Positions 21,228 to 31,128 of a stretch of DNA of 64,000 nt are shown here, in pieces. Below the pieces are notes generated by a model. The model saw only the letters and a program-made list of their open reading frames with translations, was not told the DNA's origin and did no database searches. Position 1 is the first letter of the stretch. Each line of letters starts with the position of its first letter. A program made the translations under genes and the position numbers. This stretch comes from Mycolicibacterium moriokaense (GTDB lineage Bacteria; Actinomycetota; Actinomycetes; Mycobacteriales; Mycobacteriaceae): positions 372,001 through 436,000 of the forward strand of contig NZ_QQBJ01000002.1 in the NCBI RefSeq assembly GCF_003347205.1, read 5' to 3'.

Positions 21228-23564
21228 CTATTCGGCTGTGTCGCGCAGAGCGCGTCGCTCCATCTCGCGGACGTAGAACTGCTCGCGGGAAACCCGCTCG
21301 ATCTTGTCCATGTCGTGCAGGATCTCGCGGAGTTCGTCGCGGAAGGCGGTCCGGCGTTCGAGGAGGTCCGCGGCGGGCTCCAGCAGGTGCTGATCGGCGG
21401 CCACCTGCCGCGCGGTGGCGAAGAGCAGCGCCGACACCGACTCCGTGCTGCGCACCCGGTTCTGCGCGACGTACTGGTTGCCGACGCCGAGCGCCCTCTT
21501 CGTCAGCTCCTTCTCGTCGATGTCGGCGGGCGCGTCGCGCAGCACGTCGGCGACGATCTCGTAGGCCTCGATGTAGGGCCGCAGCACCGCGGGGCCGATC
21601 AACGGGCGCTTGGCCCGCAGGATCGCGTCGATCTCGCCGTCGGCGACGTGCGCCTCCCAGCTGTCGTGCCAGGCCATCTCCTCTTCGAGGTGCTCCCGAA
21701 ACGCCGTCGACTCCGCGAAGTAGAAGTCGAACTTCAACAGGTCGCGCATTCGCATCGCCTGACTCCAGAACGCCGCCAACCGGTCGCCCTCTGCGCGTAG
21801 GGCGTAGGCGAGTGCCATCTCGACGATCGCGGTCTCCAGGAATGCATCGATCACCGTGTTGCGGTAGAACGCCGCCTCATGCTCCTGCTCCGGCGCGATC
21901 CGCCACACCGGTTCACGCCCGCCCTCCACACAGGTGACCGGATGCCCGTTGGACAGCGCGTCCAGGGCGGCCCTCACGCCGTCGGCGGTGCGCAGTCGCA
22001 GCACGCTGTTGGTCACCGGAGTCTGCTTGCGCTCCAGGTAGTCCAGCGAGTCCTGCAGGGTGTGGTGCAGCTGATCCAACGTCAGCGCGGTGCCGCGGGT
22101 GGTCAGCAGCAGCGCCGAGACCAACCCCGTGGCATTGACGGGTGTGGCGCGCAGGATCCGCCACGACACCTCGATCGCCATCTTCTGCATCGCAAGGCGT
22201 TTGGCGGCGTCGTCACGCGAGATCGGGCCGCCGGGCTCGCCGAGGTATTCACGCATCGACACGGCGGCGGGGAAGCGGACGTAGATCTTGCCGTAGCTGC
22301 GTTCGCCCTGCGCCTTGATGTAGTTGTACAGCCAGGACAGGCCCTCGGGTGTCTTCTCGCCCCCGCGGGCGTACGCGGCGTACTCGGCGGTCTCGTGCAA
22401 CTGGTCGAAGCTGATCGACACCGGCTGCAGCAGGATGTCCTCGCTTCTGCCCTCGAGGTAGGCGTCGGCGACGTAGCTCATCAGACCGAGCTTGGGCGGC
22501 AACATCTTTCCGGTTCTCGACCGGGTGCCCTCGATGGACCAGCTGAGGTTGAACCGCTTTTCGACGATGTAGCCGACGAACTGGCGCAGCACGTACTTGT
22601 ACAGCGGGTCGTCGAGTTTGCGCCGCAGGAAGATCACGCCTGAGCGACGCATCAACGGGCCCATGAAGCCGAACGACAGGTTGATGCCCGCGAAGGTGTG
22701 CACGGGCGGCAGCCGGTTCTCCTGCATGGCGACCGGCACGATGACGCCGTCGAGATACGACCGGTGAGAGAACAACAGCACCGCCGGATGAGCCTCCAGG
22801 GCGTGGCGCATGTTCTCGATCTCGGCGCGGTCGTAATCGATGTTGGGGTCGAAGCCGCGGCTGAAGATGGCCCGCCCCAACGACGGAATGAGGTCGACGG
22901 AGAACCGGCTCCAGCCGGTGGAGAGCTCGTCGAGCATCTCGCCGGCCTTCTCGTCGGTGGCGCCGTCGATCTTGTGCAGGCCCTCCTGGAAGCGTGACGA
23001 CGCCAACAGTTCGGGCTTGATCAGCTTCGGCGACTTGTATTCGGGCCCGAGCAGCCGCAGTTCGACGCGCTCGACCGCGAGGCTGGCCCTGCGCAGAACG
23101 AAATGCGCCAGATCGCGCGGATTTTCGCCGACGGTGGTGTCGCTCCACTGCTGACGCAGCTCGGACACCTTCGCCGGTTCGCCTGCCACCACCCGGGCCC
23201 GCGACGGGTCCCGCTTGAGGATGCGCCGCTGCAGGACCTCTGGCGGCCGGTAGGTGTCGCGCCCGGAGATCAGCGCCACCACCTTCGACCGCGTCGGCAG
23301 ACCGCCTGGGACCCAGAAGACGCGCACCGGGACCACAGTGCGGTCCTCATCGGATTCGAGTTCATGTACGAGTCGGGCCAGCACGCCCGGCGGCGGGTCT
23401 CCGTCGGGCAGTTCGAGGACGGCGACGTTGGATTCGGGATGCTCACGCCGCTGCTGTTGCAGCCAGTCGCTCAGCAACTCCCGTTCGGCGGGCGACGACA
23501 CCGACGCCAGCACCAGCGCGTCGTCGGTGGTGGAGAAGCTGGCCATCGGGTCTAACGCGGTCAC
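21228..23564 (-). CDS. plsB2: Glycerol-3-phosphate acyltransferase PlsB2
   Basis: A 778-aa peripheral membrane enzyme that transfers an acyl group to sn-glycerol-3-phosphate, the first step of phospholipid and triacylglycerol synthesis. The acyltransferase motif HRSYLDG (HX4D) is followed by [16 protein letters not shown] and then [10 protein letters not shown], the four blocks of the PlsB family. It corresponds to Rv2482c. The GTG start at 23564 overlaps the preceding plsC-like stop by four bases (GTGA), so PlsB2 and the HAD-acyltransferase are translationally coupled and should act in sequence. Confidence 0.94.
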   Translation of the reverse strand: MTALDPMASFSTTDDALVLASVSSPAERELLSDWLQQQRREHPESNVAVLELPDGDPPPGVLARLVHELESDEDRTVVPVRVFWVPGGLPTRSKVVALISGRDTYRPPEVLQRRILKRDPSRARVVAGEPAKVSELRQQWSDTTVGENPRDLAHFVLRRASLAVERVELRLLGPEYKSPKLIKPELLASSRFQEGLHKIDGATDEKAGEMLDELSTGWSRFSVDLIPSLGRAIFSRGFDPNIDYDRAEIENMRHALEAHPAVLLFSHRSYLDGVIVPVAMQENRLPPVHTFAGINLSFGFMGPLMRRSGVIFLRRKLDDPLYKYVLRQFVGYIVEKRFNLSWSIEGTRSRTGKMLPPKLGLMSYVADAYLEGRSEDILLQPVSISFDQLHETAEYAAYARGGEKTPEGLSWLYNYIKAQGERSYGKIYVRFPAAVSMREYLGEPGGPISRDDAAKRLAMQKMAIEVSWRILRATPVNATGLVSALLLTTRGTALTLDQLHHTLQDSLDYLERKQTPVTNSVLRLRTADGVRAALDALSNGHPVTCVEGGREPVWRIAPEQEHEAAFYRNTVIDAFLETAIVEMALAYALRAEGDRLAAFWSQAMRMRDLLKFDFYFAESTAFREHLEEEMAWHDSWEAHVADGEIDAILRAKRPLIGPAVLRPYIEAYEIVADVLRDAPADIDEKELTKRALGVGNQYVAQNRVRSTESVSALLFATARQVAADQHLLEPAADLLERRTAFRDELREILHDMDKIERVSREQFYVREMERRALRDTAE

Positions 23565-25225
23565 GACCGCCCCCTCTTGGCGGCCGTCTTCTTCGCAGCA
23601 GTCTTCTTCGCAGCAGTCGCCTCGGTAGCAGTCGTCTTGGCAGCAGTCGCCTTCTTGGCGGCCGACTTCCTCGGCGCCGCAGCCTTCTTCGCCGGTGTCT
23701 TCTTGGCAGCTCTCGCGCGCGCATATGGGCCGAGTTTCGGAACCGAGTCGTGCGGCCAGTCCTTCAGCGTGTCGAGGTAGAGCTGGCGCACCTCGGCGAT
23801 CTTGTCGGGCAGATTGTCCACCGTCCAGTCATCCACGGGGATGGGCGGATACACGACGACGTCGACGGTGCCGGGGTTGAACGTCGTCGAGTCGCGCGCC
23901 GAGATGACCTCCGCGTTGCGAATGACGATGGGCACGATCGGGATTCCGGCCGACATCGCGATGCGGAAGGGCCCCTTCTTGAACGGGCCGACCTCGGTGG
24001 TGTCGAGCCGGGTGCCCTCGGGCGCGATCAGAATCGACAGCCCCTTCTTGGCGTTCTCCTCCACCTTCTTCAGCCCCTCGACCGCGGCCTTGGGGTTGTC
24101 GCGGTCGATGAACGCCGCGTCCATCACCTTGCCGAGGGTGCCGACGATGGGGTCGTTCTCGAGTTCCTTCTTGCCCACCGAGGTGAAGTTGGTGTCCACC
24201 AGCCGGCCCGCGATGACGGGGTCGACCTGGTTGCGGTGGTTGAAGATGAACACCGCGGGCCGCTTCTTGGTCAGGTTCTCCTTGCCCAGCAGGTTGATGT
24301 TCACGCCGGTCGCGGTCAGCAGCGATCGACCGAACGCCGACGTGAAGAAGTTGACGCCGGTGCGCCTGTTGCGCGTCAGCAGGCCCAGGCCGACGGCGCC
24401 CGCGGCGATGGGCACCAGCGACGCGACACCGGCGGCGGTACGCAGCTGCGACACCGGGTTGCTGCCGCTGCGGCTGGTGAACCGCAGCACCGGCCAACCC
24501 CGTTTGGCCGCAACGGCGGCCAGCTTGCCCGCGGGGTTGGTGGGCCGCGGATTGCCGACCAGATACATCAGCGCGACATCTTCGTCGCCGTCGGCGTAGA
24601 AGTAGCTCTTCGACAGGTCGACGCCGTTCTCGGCGGCGAACGCCTGCACCGCACGCGCCTTGCCGGGACCCCAGATGATCGGTGTCTTCACCTCGCCGGT
24701 GATCAACCCGTTCTCGTCGGTCTCGAACTTGTTGCTCAACACGTTCTTGATGCCCAGGAAGCGCGCCACCGGTTCGACCTGCACCGTCAGCGCCGACGAA
24801 CTGAGCACGACGGTGTGGCCGCGCTCCATGTGCGCGCGCACCAGATCGCGCATCTCCGGGTAGATGCGGCCGATGATCTTCTGCACGAAAAGGCGCTCGG
24901 CCAGTTCGTCGATGTCGCCGAGTGAGCTGCCGCGCAGCATGCGCGCGCCCTTGCCGATGAGGTCTTCGAACTCCGAGCGGCCCAGCTGATGGTTGAGCCC
25001 GGCCTGCACCATGCCGATGAATTCGCCGACGCCCATCTGGCCGCGCCGCAACCGGTCTCGCGTCATGATGACGCCGGTGAACCCGGCCACCAGGGTGCCG
25101 TCGAGGTCGAAGAAGGCGCCGACCCCCGGTCCGGCCGGGCTGCCCTTGATCTCGGCGACGGAGCCGGGCAGCCGCATGGTGCGAGGGTTGGCGCGTCGTG
25201 TTGTCTGGCCGTCGTCAGCGGTCAC
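23561..25225 (-). CDS. plsC: Bifunctional HAD phosphatase / lysophosphatidate acyltransferase (Rv2483c, PlsC)
   Basis: A 554-aa two-domain protein. Residues about 35-240 form a HAD (SerB-like, subfamily IB) domain with the nucleophile motif FFDLDGTLV, and [16 protein letters not shown] as motif IV. Residues about 290-490 form a PlsC-type acyltransferase with HRNQVDPV (HX4D) and IAPEGTRLD. The last 50 residues are a Lys/Ala-rich, AAKKT-repeat tail. The protein matches Rv2483c and would use the PlsB2 product. Both ends overlap neighbours by four bases. The role of the HAD domain is not established. Confidence 0.92.
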   Translation of the reverse strand: MTADDGQTTRRANPRTMRLPGSVAEIKGSPAGPGVGAFFDLDGTLVAGFTGVIMTRDRLRRGQMGVGEFIGMVQAGLNHQLGRSEFEDLIGKGARMLRGSSLGDIDELAERLFVQKIIGRIYPEMRDLVRAHMERGHTVVLSSSALTVQVEPVARFLGIKNVLSNKFETDENGLITGEVKTPIIWGPGKARAVQAFAAENGVDLSKSYFYADGDEDVALMYLVGNPRPTNPAGKLAAVAAKRGWPVLRFTSRSGSNPVSQLRTAAGVASLVPIAAGAVGLGLLTRNRRTGVNFFTSAFGRSLLTATGVNINLLGKENLTKKRPAVFIFNHRNQVDPVIAGRLVDTNFTSVGKKELENDPIVGTLGKVMDAAFIDRDNPKAAVEGLKKVEENAKKGLSILIAPEGTRLDTTEVGPFKKGPFRIAMSAGIPIVPIVIRNAEVISARDSTTFNPGTVDVVVYPPIPVDDWTVDNLPDKIAEVRQLYLDTLKDWPHDSVPKLGPYARARAAKKTPAKKAAAPRKSAAKKATAAKTTATEATAAKKTAAKKTAAKRGRS

Positions 25226-26709
25226 TGGGCACTACTCCCGTTCGGTGACGGCGGACGCGGCAGGTCGGCGTCCGGCGTGAATGATGCTGGGATGCAACGG
25301 CCTTCGCCGCCGAGGGCAAGCACCTCGTCGAATCCGTCTTGCAGGCAGCGGGCGAAGAGATCGCTGTCGGTGACGGCGGCGCGGTCGTAGCGCGTCGTCA
25401 CGGTGATGTAGCCCGCCCGCGATATCAGCACCACCATCATCGCCACCCCGGGCAGCGGGCCGAGCCCGTACTGGCGCAGGATCTTCGCCCCGGCGATGAA
25501 GGTGTCGCCGGGATACACCGGCACGTTGCTCGCCTGCACATCGGAGTTCACGATCGAACCGGCCATGCCTTCCAGCACGGTGTCGGGCAGCAGGCTCAGC
25601 ACCGGCGCGATGACGCCGACCAGGTTCATCGCCCGCTCGTCGCGCTTGCGGGTCATCTGGCGGCGGATGCTCTGGATTCGCTTGGCGGGATCGACGACGT
25701 TGATCGGCGCGGCGAGATTGACTCCGGCGAAGCGGTTTCCGCCCGCGGGGTCGTTGTCGGAGCGCATGTTGACCGGTATCGCCATCGGCAGGCTGTCGAT
25801 GGGCACGCCCAGATGTGCGTGGTAGAGACGCAGAGCGCCGCACAGCCCGGCCAGGTACGCGTCGTTGATGGAACCGCCCGCCGCTTTCGCCGCCTTGTGC
25901 AGGTCGCCGAACTCGATGTCGATGGCTTCGCTACGCGACGACAGGCTGCGGCGCCGCAGCACCGGCGACGGCTCGGCCGCGGCTCCCATCACCCTGGCGC
26001 CGGACATGGCGTAGTCCACGGCGCTGCCGACCGACGACACGGGGTCGCGCATCACGCTTCCGACCGCGTGCGCCGCGCCATAGACTGCGTCGCGCACACC
26101 GCCGGCGATCGTGCCGGGCAGCCGGTTGATCCCTTGCCGCATCAGATCATTGGGCGACAGATCCTGCGGGATGGGCAGCGGCGGGGCGGCTTCCTGCGGC
26201 GGATCCCGTTCCAGGTCATAGATGTTGGCGAACATCTCGACGCCGCCGACACCATCGGTGACGGCGTGGCTGAGGTGCACCATCATCGCCGCCCGGCCAC
26301 CGGCCAACCCCTCGATCAGCGTCGCGGTCCACAGCGGTCGGGAGATGTCGAGCGGCGACTGCAACGCCACCTCCGCGAGGTCGAGCACCTCGCGCAGCGT
26401 GCCCGGTTCGGAGACGCGGACCCGGCGGACGTGGAAGTCCAGGTTGAAGTCGGGGTCGATCACCCACCGGGGCGCGGCCGTCGGCAGGGTCGGCATCACG
26501 ACCTTCTGGCGCAGCCGCAGCACTTTGCGCGACGCATGCTCGAACCGCGTCCGCAGCCGAGTCCAATCTGGGGTGGTGTCGAGGATTTCCAGCGTCATGA
26601 TGCCCGACCGGGTGCGGGGATTGGCTTCGCCGCGGTGCAGTATCTGGTCGACGGGGCTGAGCTCCTCCGGAGGCCCGGCCGCAACCTCCCAATCCCCCAC
26701 GTCGCTCAC
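25222..26709 (-). CDS. Wax ester synthase/diacylglycerol acyltransferase family protein (Rv2484c homologue)
   Basis: A 495-aa WS/DGAT protein that would transfer an acyl group from acyl-CoA to diacylglycerol or a fatty alcohol. The catalytic motif is at residues 145-153 (HLSHAVTDG): the catalytic second histidine (148) and DG are present, but the first histidine of the usual HHxxxDG is serine. The N-terminus EELSPVDQILHRGE and the later segment INDAYLAGLCGALR are family landmarks. The start is set at GTG 26709 on homology; in-frame codons upstream look non-coding. It forms an operon with the two acyltransferases, completing a glycerolipid pathway. Confidence 0.9.
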   Translation of the reverse strand: MSDVGDWEVAAGPPEELSPVDQILHRGEANPRTRSGIMTLEILDTTPDWTRLRTRFEHASRKVLRLRQKVVMPTLPTAAPRWVIDPDFNLDFHVRRVRVSEPGTLREVLDLAEVALQSPLDISRPLWTATLIEGLAGGRAAMMVHLSHAVTDGVGGVEMFANIYDLERDPPQEAAPPLPIPQDLSPNDLMRQGINRLPGTIAGGVRDAVYGAAHAVGSVMRDPVSSVGSAVDYAMSGARVMGAAAEPSPVLRRRSLSSRSEAIDIEFGDLHKAAKAAGGSINDAYLAGLCGALRLYHAHLGVPIDSLPMAIPVNMRSDNDPAGGNRFAGVNLAAPINVVDPAKRIQSIRRQMTRKRDERAMNLVGVIAPVLSLLPDTVLEGMAGSIVNSDVQASNVPVYPGDTFIAGAKILRQYGLGPLPGVAMMVVLISRAGYITVTTRYDRAAVTDSDLFARCLQDGFDEVLALGGEGRCIPASFTPDADLPRPPSPNGSSAQ

Positions 26710-26882
26710 GGCTGTGGCCACCCTGCCATCGCTGCTGTCCCCTCCCACGGCTCGCTCATGCTGTACCACGCTAGTCCGCGCCAACTCGCTGTGACGTGCC
26801 TTTCGTGGCGATGTAAGGCGGCCACCGGACGGGCCTCGCGGCACGGCCCGCGGTCGGTCTGCTCAGCTAGGGTGAGTGCGCT

Positions 26883-26955
26883 GCCCCCGTAGCTCAGTGG
26901 ATAGAGCAACCGCCTTCTAAGCGGTTGGCCGCAGGTTCGAGTCCTGCCGGGGGCG
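26883..26955 (+). tRNA. tRNA-Arg (anticodon TCT)
   Basis: A 73-base cloverleaf. The acceptor stem GCCCCCG pairs with CGGGGGC, the D arm is AGCTCAGTGGATAGAGC, the anticodon stem ACCGC/GCGGT encloses loop CTTCTAA with anticodon TCT, and the T arm has GGTTCGAGTCC. CCA is not encoded. It decodes AGA codons. Confidence 0.97.
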
Positions 26956-26993
26956 CTGTCCGCGCTTACGCCCGAAGCGTCTGCGCCCGTGCG

Positions 26994-27545
26994 TCATTCC
27001 ACAGCCGTGCCGTCGGGCCTGATCACCGACCAGCGGCCGCCGAACACCTCCAAGCTTTGGCCTTTGGCCTGGCCGGAAGCCGTATCACCGTCGTAGAGGT
27101 AGAGCGGGTGCCCGTAGTAGGTGGCCTGCAGTCCACCGCCCCGCCGCTCGATCGACCCGACCGCGCCGGCATCCAATCCGAGGCCGCCGGTCGGGGCGCC
27201 GTCGGTGAGCTTGGGCATCCACGTGTCGGCGCAGGCGTCATAGCAGGCCGACGTCTGTGGGGTGTCCCGGTCGAAGATGTAGAGGGTGCTTCCGGAGTCA
27301 CTGGTGACGACGGTCCCGATGCCGGGCAGATCGGCGGTCGACAACCACGTATCCCCCGCGGGCGCGACGGACGTGTCGGTGGGCAGAGGGGTCGGCGCGG
27401 GCCGGCTGACCGGCACGTCGGCCTCTGACGCGGCGGATTCGGACGTCGCGGTCGAACTGCCTGCGGCGTTCTGGGCGCCGCCGCAACCCGTCAGCAGCGC
27501 GACGCCGAGGGCAGGTATCGCAAGCGCCCGCAACATGTCACCCAT
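26994..27545 (-). CDS. Lipoprotein with COG4315-type secreted repeats
   Basis: A 183-aa predicted lipoprotein. The signal peptide ends in the lipobox LLTGC. A Ser/Thr/Pro-rich linker follows, then two repeats of the type found in COG4315 'secreted repeat' lipoproteins: TLYIFDRDTPQTSACYDACADTW with two cysteines, and HPLYLYDGDTASGQAKGQ. Function is unknown; the family is common in actinobacterial envelopes. I prefer ATG 27545, preceded by an AGGG site; ATG 27563 is in frame as an alternative. It converges with tRNA-Arg. Confidence 0.8.
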   Translation of the reverse strand: MGDMLRALAIPALGVALLTGCGGAQNAAGSSTATSESAASEADVPVSRPAPTPLPTDTSVAPAGDTWLSTADLPGIGTVVTSDSGSTLYIFDRDTPQTSACYDACADTWMPKLTDGAPTGGLGLDAGAVGSIERRGGGLQATYYGHPLYLYDGDTASGQAKGQSLEVFGGRWSVIRPDGTAVE

Positions 27546-27641
27546 GCCCGCGACCCTACGCATCCGGCGCGAAACGCATGCGGAGAGGCCGGATCGACGG
27601 GGCGGTCGCCGGCCGGTCAGCTACCCCGCGATAATGGGTGC

Positions 27642-28223
27642 ATGCGAGTGGGGAGAGGACGGCTCGCGGCCGCGGGGACCGCAATTGCGCTGTTCGGCGT
27701 CGGAGTCGGGGTGGCCGCCCCCGCGGTCGCCGAGCCCGGCACCGGGGCGCAGGACACCACGACGGCCACGGGACCGTCGGTGGACTACAGCGCCGACGGA
27801 AGCCTGCCCGACGGTCAGCGGTTCAGCCCGTTCGATCTGTCCAGCCCCGCGGTGAACCGCCTCGATCCGGCGCTGCTCGACGCCATCGAACGGGCCGCCA
27901 ACAGCGCCGCCGCCGACGGCATCACGATGGGCCTGACGTCGGGCTGGCGGTCGCCAGAGTTCCAGCGGCAGCTGTTCGACGACGCCGTCGTCCAGTACGG
28001 CAGCACCGAGATCGCCAGCCAGTACGTGGCATCACCGCAGGTCTCCAAGCATGTGATCGGCAAGGCCGTCGACGTCGGGCCCACCGCGGCCGACGAGTGG
28101 CTACTCCGCAACGGCAGCGCGTTCGGGCTGTGTCAGATCTATGCCAACGAGATCTGGCATTTCGAGCTGGCGTCCGACTACGGAGGCGTCTGCCCGCCAT
28201 TGCTCCCCAACGCCGCCGGCTGA
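27642..28223 (+). CDS. Secreted M15 (VanY-type) D,D-carboxypeptidase
   Basis: A 193-aa exported protein with a signal peptide ending AAPAVA-EPG. The catalytic domain carries the M15 zinc signature SKHVIGKAVDVGP (SxHxxGxAxD) and the third-ligand motif EIWHFEL. It should remove the terminal D-Ala of peptidoglycan stem peptides outside the membrane. TSGWRSPEFQRQLF is the typical substrate-side motif of VanY proteins. It is shorter than many VanY enzymes but has all zinc ligands. A 25-bp perfect palindrome follows the stop codon. Confidence 0.9.
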   Translation: MRVGRGRLAAAGTAIALFGVGVGVAAPAVAEPGTGAQDTTTATGPSVDYSADGSLPDGQRFSPFDLSSPAVNRLDPALLDAIERAANSAAADGITMGLTSGWRSPEFQRQLFDDAVVQYGSTEIASQYVASPQVSKHVIGKAVDVGPTAADEWLLRNGSAFGLCQIYANEIWHFELASDYGGVCPPLLPNAAG

Positions 28224-28244
28224 CGCAACGCGTCGTCGCCACAC

Positions 28245-28308
28245 CCATCGATTCTGCGCACAGATCGCGATTCGACCGAAAAACGCGATCTGTGCGCAGA
28301 ATCGATGG
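28245..28308. terminator. Perfect 25-bp inverted repeat (hairpin)
   Basis: The 25-base arm at 28245-28269 (starting CCATCGATTCTGCGC) is the exact reverse complement of 28284-28308, with a 14-base A-rich loop. The stem would be unusually long. It sits 21 bases after the M15 peptidase stop, so it probably ends that transcript. There is no U-tract, so a repeat element or a protein-binding palindrome is also possible. Confidence 0.7.
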
Positions 28309-28398
28309 CGCCTGATGGCGCGTACTGGCATGTATATCGGGAATACCGTCGGCCGCACACGCGTAGCAACCAGGCAGTAGACACACCCGGAGGTGGAC

Positions 28399-29229
28399 AT
28401 GAAATTCGGAATCGCGACATTCGTCAACGACGACACCATCGACACCGTGTCGCTGGCCCAGGCCATCGAAGAACGCGGCTTCCATTCCCTGACCATCGCC
28501 GAGCACACCCACATTCCGGCCAGCCGCGCGACGCCGTATCCGATGGGCGGCGAGTTGCCCGACATCTACTACAAGACCCTCGATCCGTTCGTCACCCTGG
28601 CCGCAGCGGCGGCGGTGACCTCGACGATCGAACTGATCACCGGCATCGCGCTGCTGATCCAGCGCGACCCGATCACCACCGCGAAGGAGACGGCCAGCAT
28701 CGACCTGATCTCGGGCGGCCGCTTCGTGTTCGGCGTGGGCGCAGGCTGGAACATCGAGGAGTTGCGCGACCACGGGACCGACCCGGCGACGCGCGGCGCC
28801 CTGCTCGACGAGCGCATCGAAGCCATCCGGGCGTTGTGGACCGACGAACCCGCCGAGTACCACGGCAAGTTCGTCGACTTCGAGCCCTCCTACAGCAGGC
28901 CCAAGCCGGTGCAGCGCCCGCATCCGCCGATCTTCATCGGCGGCGACTCCAACGCCACGGTCAAGCGGGTGATCAGGCACAACGCCGGCTGGATATCGAA
29001 CCCCAGCCCGGTCGAGCACCTGAAGAAACGAATCGACCAGATGCGCGACGGCGCCGGTCGCGACGTGCCGCTGGCGACGTTCGGCACGCCCGTCGATCCC
29101 GACTATTGGAGCGACCTCGAAGACCTCGGCTACGGCCGGGTCGCGCTGATGCTGCCGACGAAACCCGCCGACGAGACGTTGCGACTGCTCGACGACTACG
29201 CCGCGGCGGTCGAAAAGTACAGCGCGTAG
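28399..29229 (+). CDS. F420-dependent LLM-class oxidoreductase
   Basis: A 276-aa luciferase-like monooxygenase-fold protein of the TIGR03619-like F420 group. Landmarks are MKFGIATFVND, AEHTHIPASR, LLIQRDPITTAKETASIDLISGGRFVFGVGAGW (about residues 92-124) and PPIFIGG. Such enzymes use coenzyme F420, abundant in mycobacteria, to reduce or oxidise organic substrates. The substrate cannot be inferred. ATG 28399 is chosen because a GGAGG ribosome site lies five bases before it. There is no signal peptide. Confidence 0.85.
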   Translation: MKFGIATFVNDDTIDTVSLAQAIEERGFHSLTIAEHTHIPASRATPYPMGGELPDIYYKTLDPFVTLAAAAAVTSTIELITGIALLIQRDPITTAKETASIDLISGGRFVFGVGAGWNIEELRDHGTDPATRGALLDERIEAIRALWTDEPAEYHGKFVDFEPSYSRPKPVQRPHPPIFIGGDSNATVKRVIRHNAGWISNPSPVEHLKKRIDQMRDGAGRDVPLATFGTPVDPDYWSDLEDLGYGRVALMLPTKPADETLRLLDDYAAAVEKYSA

Positions 29230-29246
29230 GACATACGCTTCGTGCG

Positions 29247-30197
29247 GTGAGGGGAAGACGGGGCTCAGGGGCGGTTGCGGTAGCGGTCTGCCTCGCCACG
29301 GCCGCCTGCTCACACCAACCGTCGTCGCCGTCGACGCCGCCACCTGCACCGACTCCGGCGGCGTCCGCCCCCGCCGCGGCGCCTCCCACGGTGACCCTGC
29401 TCGACGACGAGACGACGTCCGCGGGTGCGCAACCCCTGCTGTCGTCGGACCCGGCTCAACTGGCCGCCGACCTGGTCGCCGACGAGCAGACGCTGCGCGA
29501 CCCGTCGGCGCCCGAGGCGGCGAAGCAGTCGGCGGCCCGTCGCCAGCAGGCCGCCTACCGCGCCATCGGGTATCACCCGGAGTGGGACTCGATCACGCGC
29601 GCGCAGATCCCGCCCGCCCTTGCCGACGTCTACGACCTCAACGTCGACGCGCGCCGAGCGCTCACCGCGATGGCCGAGACCAAGGACGCGGTGCCGGCAT
29701 GGCGCATCGTCGCCCCCGCGCCGGCAGGGGAACTGCTGGCTTACTACCGCGACGCGGAGGCGGCTTCCGGCGTCGGCTGGAATTACCTGGCCGCGATCAA
29801 CCTGATCGAAACCCGGCTGGGCAGCGTCGTCGGCCCGAGCAGCGCAGGCGCGCAGGGCCCCATGCAGTTCCTGCCCTCGACGTTCGCGGCCTACGGCAAC
29901 GGCGGCGACATCTACTCCCCGCGCGACTCCATCGCGGCGGCGGGCCGCTACCTGGCCGCCAACGGCTTTACGAACAACCGCGACCAAGCGCTCTACCGCT
30001 ACAACAACGACGCGCGCTACGTGCGGGCGGTCAACGACTACGCGGCGGTGCTGGCCGCCGATCCCGCAGCGTTCGCCGGGTTCTACCGCTGGGACGTCTA
30101 CCTGAAGACGACGGCAGGCGATGTGCTGTTGCCGATCGGTTACGCGTCGACGACGCCGGTCCCGATCCAGGAGTATCTGGCGACTCATCCGCAGTGA
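29247..30197 (+). CDS. Lipoprotein lytic transglycosylase (SLT family)
   Basis: A 316-aa predicted lipoprotein starting at GTG 29247. The signal peptide ends in lipobox LATAAC, and a Pro/Ala-rich linker of about 30 residues follows. The C-terminal half is an SLT domain: AINLIETRLG contains the catalytic Glu, and GAQGPMQFLPSTFAAYGNGG and YNNDARYVRAV are the substrate-groove motifs. It should cleave the MurNAc-GlcNAc bond in peptidoglycan outside the membrane. Together with the M15 peptidase 1 kb upstream it suggests a local envelope-remodelling group. Confidence 0.87.
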   Translation: MRGRRGSGAVAVAVCLATAACSHQPSSPSTPPPAPTPAASAPAAAPPTVTLLDDETTSAGAQPLLSSDPAQLAADLVADEQTLRDPSAPEAAKQSAARRQQAAYRAIGYHPEWDSITRAQIPPALADVYDLNVDARRALTAMAETKDAVPAWRIVAPAPAGELLAYYRDAEAASGVGWNYLAAINLIETRLGSVVGPSSAGAQGPMQFLPSTFAAYGNGGDIYSPRDSIAAAGRYLAANGFTNNRDQALYRYNNDARYVRAVNDYAAVLAADPAAFAGFYRWDVYLKTTAGDVLLPIGYASTTPVPIQEYLATHPQ

Positions 30198-30212
30198 CGC
30201 GCGGGTGGGCCG

Positions 30213-31007
30213 TCATCGCCGCCAGAAGTCGAAGCGGTCGCGACCGGGCCGGAATCCGGCCGCCTCGGCGATGTCGACGGCCACGTCGAAGTGCTCGCCG
30301 ACCCGCAACGGTTCGTGCGCGTCGCTGCCGAAGGACACCGCGTCGCCGCCCTCCTGCCACCACCAGCGCAACTGCGAGACGGACGCCATCGGGCTGCGGG
30401 TGTTGATCTCCAGCGCGCGCCCCGACGACGCCAACGCCCGGAACACCGTCCGGTACTCCTCCTCGAAGTCGGCGTCGTCGTAGTCGCCGACCCGGTCGGT
30501 GGGCCAGTAGCGGCGGGGGTAGTCGCAGTGCGCCAGCACGCTGAACACCGACGACCCGGTGACGAGGTCGACGAGTTGGGTGAAGTAGTGGCGCATCAGC
30601 TCATGCGGATCGAGCGCCTCGAAAAGCCGTCGGCCGATGGCGCGAAGACCGCCGTCGACACGCAGGCCGTGCAGGCTGCCGAGCACCCGCTGGAAGTCGC
30701 CAGCGGCCAGCATTGCGCCCACCTCGACGGGAAACAGGTGCGGCTCGCCCGCCTCCATGCCGGCCAGGATCCGTAGATCGGGGAACTCGTCGCGGCAGCG
30801 GACCACATCGGCGAGATAACCCTCGACATCCAGCGGCGCCACCCGTCTGCCGTCGGCGAGCACCCAGTCGGTGAAGTCCACGTGCTCGGTGAAAGCTACT
30901 GCCGGAATGCCCAATTCGACGGCGCGCGCGCAGGCCAGCCGCATCGACGACGTCGTCGCGGTGTCCCAGGACCACCGGGTGTGCACATGGTTGTCTGCCG
31001 GCTTCAT
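30213..31007 (-). CDS. PHP-domain phosphoesterase (histidinol-phosphatase-like)
   Basis: A 264-aa PHP-family metal-dependent phosphoesterase. The metal motif DNHVHTRWSWD (residues 5-15) opens the protein, followed by FTEHVDF (about 39-45), GMEAGE, LAHCDYPRR and GSDAHEPLRVG, the ordered His/Asp/Glu ligands of the barrel. It resembles HisK-type histidinol phosphatases, but no histidine genes are adjacent, so the substrate is open. It is cytosolic and converges with the transglycosylase gene at a 15-base gap. Confidence 0.85.
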   Translation of the reverse strand: MKPADNHVHTRWSWDTATTSSMRLACARAVELGIPAVAFTEHVDFTDWVLADGRRVAPLDVEGYLADVVRCRDEFPDLRILAGMEAGEPHLFPVEVGAMLAAGDFQRVLGSLHGLRVDGGLRAIGRRLFEALDPHELMRHYFTQLVDLVTGSSVFSVLAHCDYPRRYWPTDRVGDYDDADFEEEYRTVFRALASSGRALEINTRSPMASVSQLRWWWQEGGDAVSFGSDAHEPLRVGEHFDVAVDIAEAAGFRPGRDRFDFWRR

Positions 31008-31128
31008 CGCCTCGATCGTGCCGTACGTCGACGCGATGTGACCGACCGGCGTTCACCAAACACCGAGAAATCCACTCCCGCAACACCGACAATGGCCGGG
31101 GCTACTCGAGCCTCACGCCGGCGACGCA

